Part shown: positions 63,231-64,000 of the stretch, piece after piece
How the letters are laid out: each line of letters starts with the position of its first letter
Numbering within the stretch: position 1 is the stretch's first letter
NCBI GenBank assembly: GCA_003339415.1
Contig: PDHQ01000048.1
Coordinates: 1 to 64,000 of the forward strand
Length of the DNA stretch: 64,000 bases
Direction of reading: 5' to 3'
Source: Ophiocordyceps camponoti-saundersi (nom. inval.)
Taxonomy: Eukaryota > Ascomycota > Sordariomycetes > Hypocreales > Ophiocordycipitaceae
Made by a program: the position numbers and the translations under genes
The notes under the pieces: model-generated
Told to the model about the DNA's origin: nothing
Databases searched by the model: none
The model's input: the letters and a program-made list of their open reading frames with translations, nothing else

Positions 63231-64000
63231 GGATCCGCAGCCTAGGAAACGGAATTCCTATTAGGAAAAGGGCTATATCTAGGGCAATATATAAGATATA
63301 GAAATAAAGGCTTATTTATAAGGGTATTATAGCTAAAAAGGCCGATATAGATAGTTCTTATTATATATATAAAAATAATAATAATTTTTTTTATTTTAAG
63401 AAAGTAAATATATTAATTAATATAATTTATACGCTTTTTTTTATTTAATAATTATAAGCTTAGTTAATATTTTTTAATTTTATTTATTTAATTTTATTAT
63501 TTATATATTTTATATTTTATAATTAAATAATTTATTTTATTTTTAATAGCTTTTTTTAAAAAATAAAATTATTATAATATTTATAAACTTTTAAATTAAA
63601 TAATTAATAATAATTTTAATAATAACTTTATAATTAATATAATAATATATTTCTTAATAATTATAAAGCTTATTTTTATTTTTAAATATTTTAAAAATTA
63701 AACTAATTAATATTAAGTTATAATTAATATAACTTAAAGCTATAATATTTAATCCCTTATTAACTTAATATTAAAAAAAACTTTTATAAAGTTATTTTAG
63801 CTAGAAATCCCTTTAATAAATATAAAAAGTTATATAAAAAGCGAGATACCTCTTAATCTTAAAACTTTTTAATTATTAAAAGAAAAGTATAAAATATTTA
63901 CTTTTCCTAATTTTTAAAAAAATTTAAAAAAAAATATTATAAAATAAAGAAAATATTAGAAAAGATAAATCTTTTTATTTAAGTAAGCCTCTTATTAGTT
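63231..64000. other. RIP tract at right edge, no gene seen
   Basis: CpA and TpG vanish within about 100 bp of 63230 and the DNA becomes TA-rich to the end of the window. It is presumably the edge of another degraded repeat that continues outside. No LTR, duplication or domain could be read. Confidence 0.65.

Noticed and set aside
1..64000. CRISPR arrays, tRNA or rRNA genes
   Set aside because: None seen. Repetition is of retroelement type, and no cloverleaf-capable sequence was recognised in the normal-composition islands.

Overview
The window comes from a filamentous ascomycete (Pezizomycotina-type) nuclear genome. Two intact genes near the right end have short spliceosomal introns (53-80 nt) with fungal donor, branch-point and acceptor sites. 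About 57 of the 64 kb is extremely AT-rich and almost free of the dinucleotides CpA and TpG, while CpG, CpC and CpT persist. That is the signature of repeat-induced point mutation (RIP, C to T mainly in CpA). RIP removes ATG as well as creating TAA/TAG, so no ORF of useful length survives in these tracts. Everything there must be read through the mutations: TAG/TAA for former CAG/CAA/TGG, Y for H/C, N for D, K for E.

Layout. 1-20300: RIP tract holding a 14-kb Ty3/gypsy element on the minus strand (2495-16562) with a 1.8-kb mini-LTR element nested in it. 20300-21613: normal-composition island with a small transcript-like unit (34-codon ORF). 21614-30745: second kind of Ty3/gypsy element, plus strand, target duplication GTCAC. 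30751-31680: the other half of the island, no gene seen. 31695-58099: a ~6.1-kb Tad/I-like LINE opened up by later insertions: a mini-LTR element, then an 18.5-kb Ty3/gypsy element (same family as the first, opposite strand), itself holding another mini-LTR element and a 4.3-kb unclassified insertion. 58206-59618: EBP2 (rRNA processing). 59917-62820 minus: MGM1 (mitochondrial dynamin). 63231-64000: RIP tract resumes.

The nest can be unpicked from target-site duplications that I could read directly: CTAA around gypsy copy 1, ATAG around gypsy copy 2, GTCAC around the third gypsy, ATATT, ATTAT and TTTA(A/G) around the three mini-LTR elements, a 14-bp duplication around the LINE and a 15-bp duplication around the 4.3-kb insertion. 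Removing the insertions gives an ancestral locus of about 2.2 kb of ordinary DNA (with the 34-codon ORF) directly upstream of EBP2, followed by MGM1 converging on it. The LINE now ends 106 bp before the EBP2 start codon (92 bp after its duplication), so the former EBP2 upstream region lies 26 kb away.

Functionally the only clear genes are two housekeeping ones: EBP2 for 60S ribosomal subunit assembly in the nucleolus and MGM1 for inner-membrane fusion in mitochondria. They converge with 298 bp between stop codons. The rest is a retrotransposon graveyard whose most notable contents are the three-copy mini-LTR family, unusual extra reading frames downstream of pol in the large gypsy family, and the unclassified 4.3-kb insertion.
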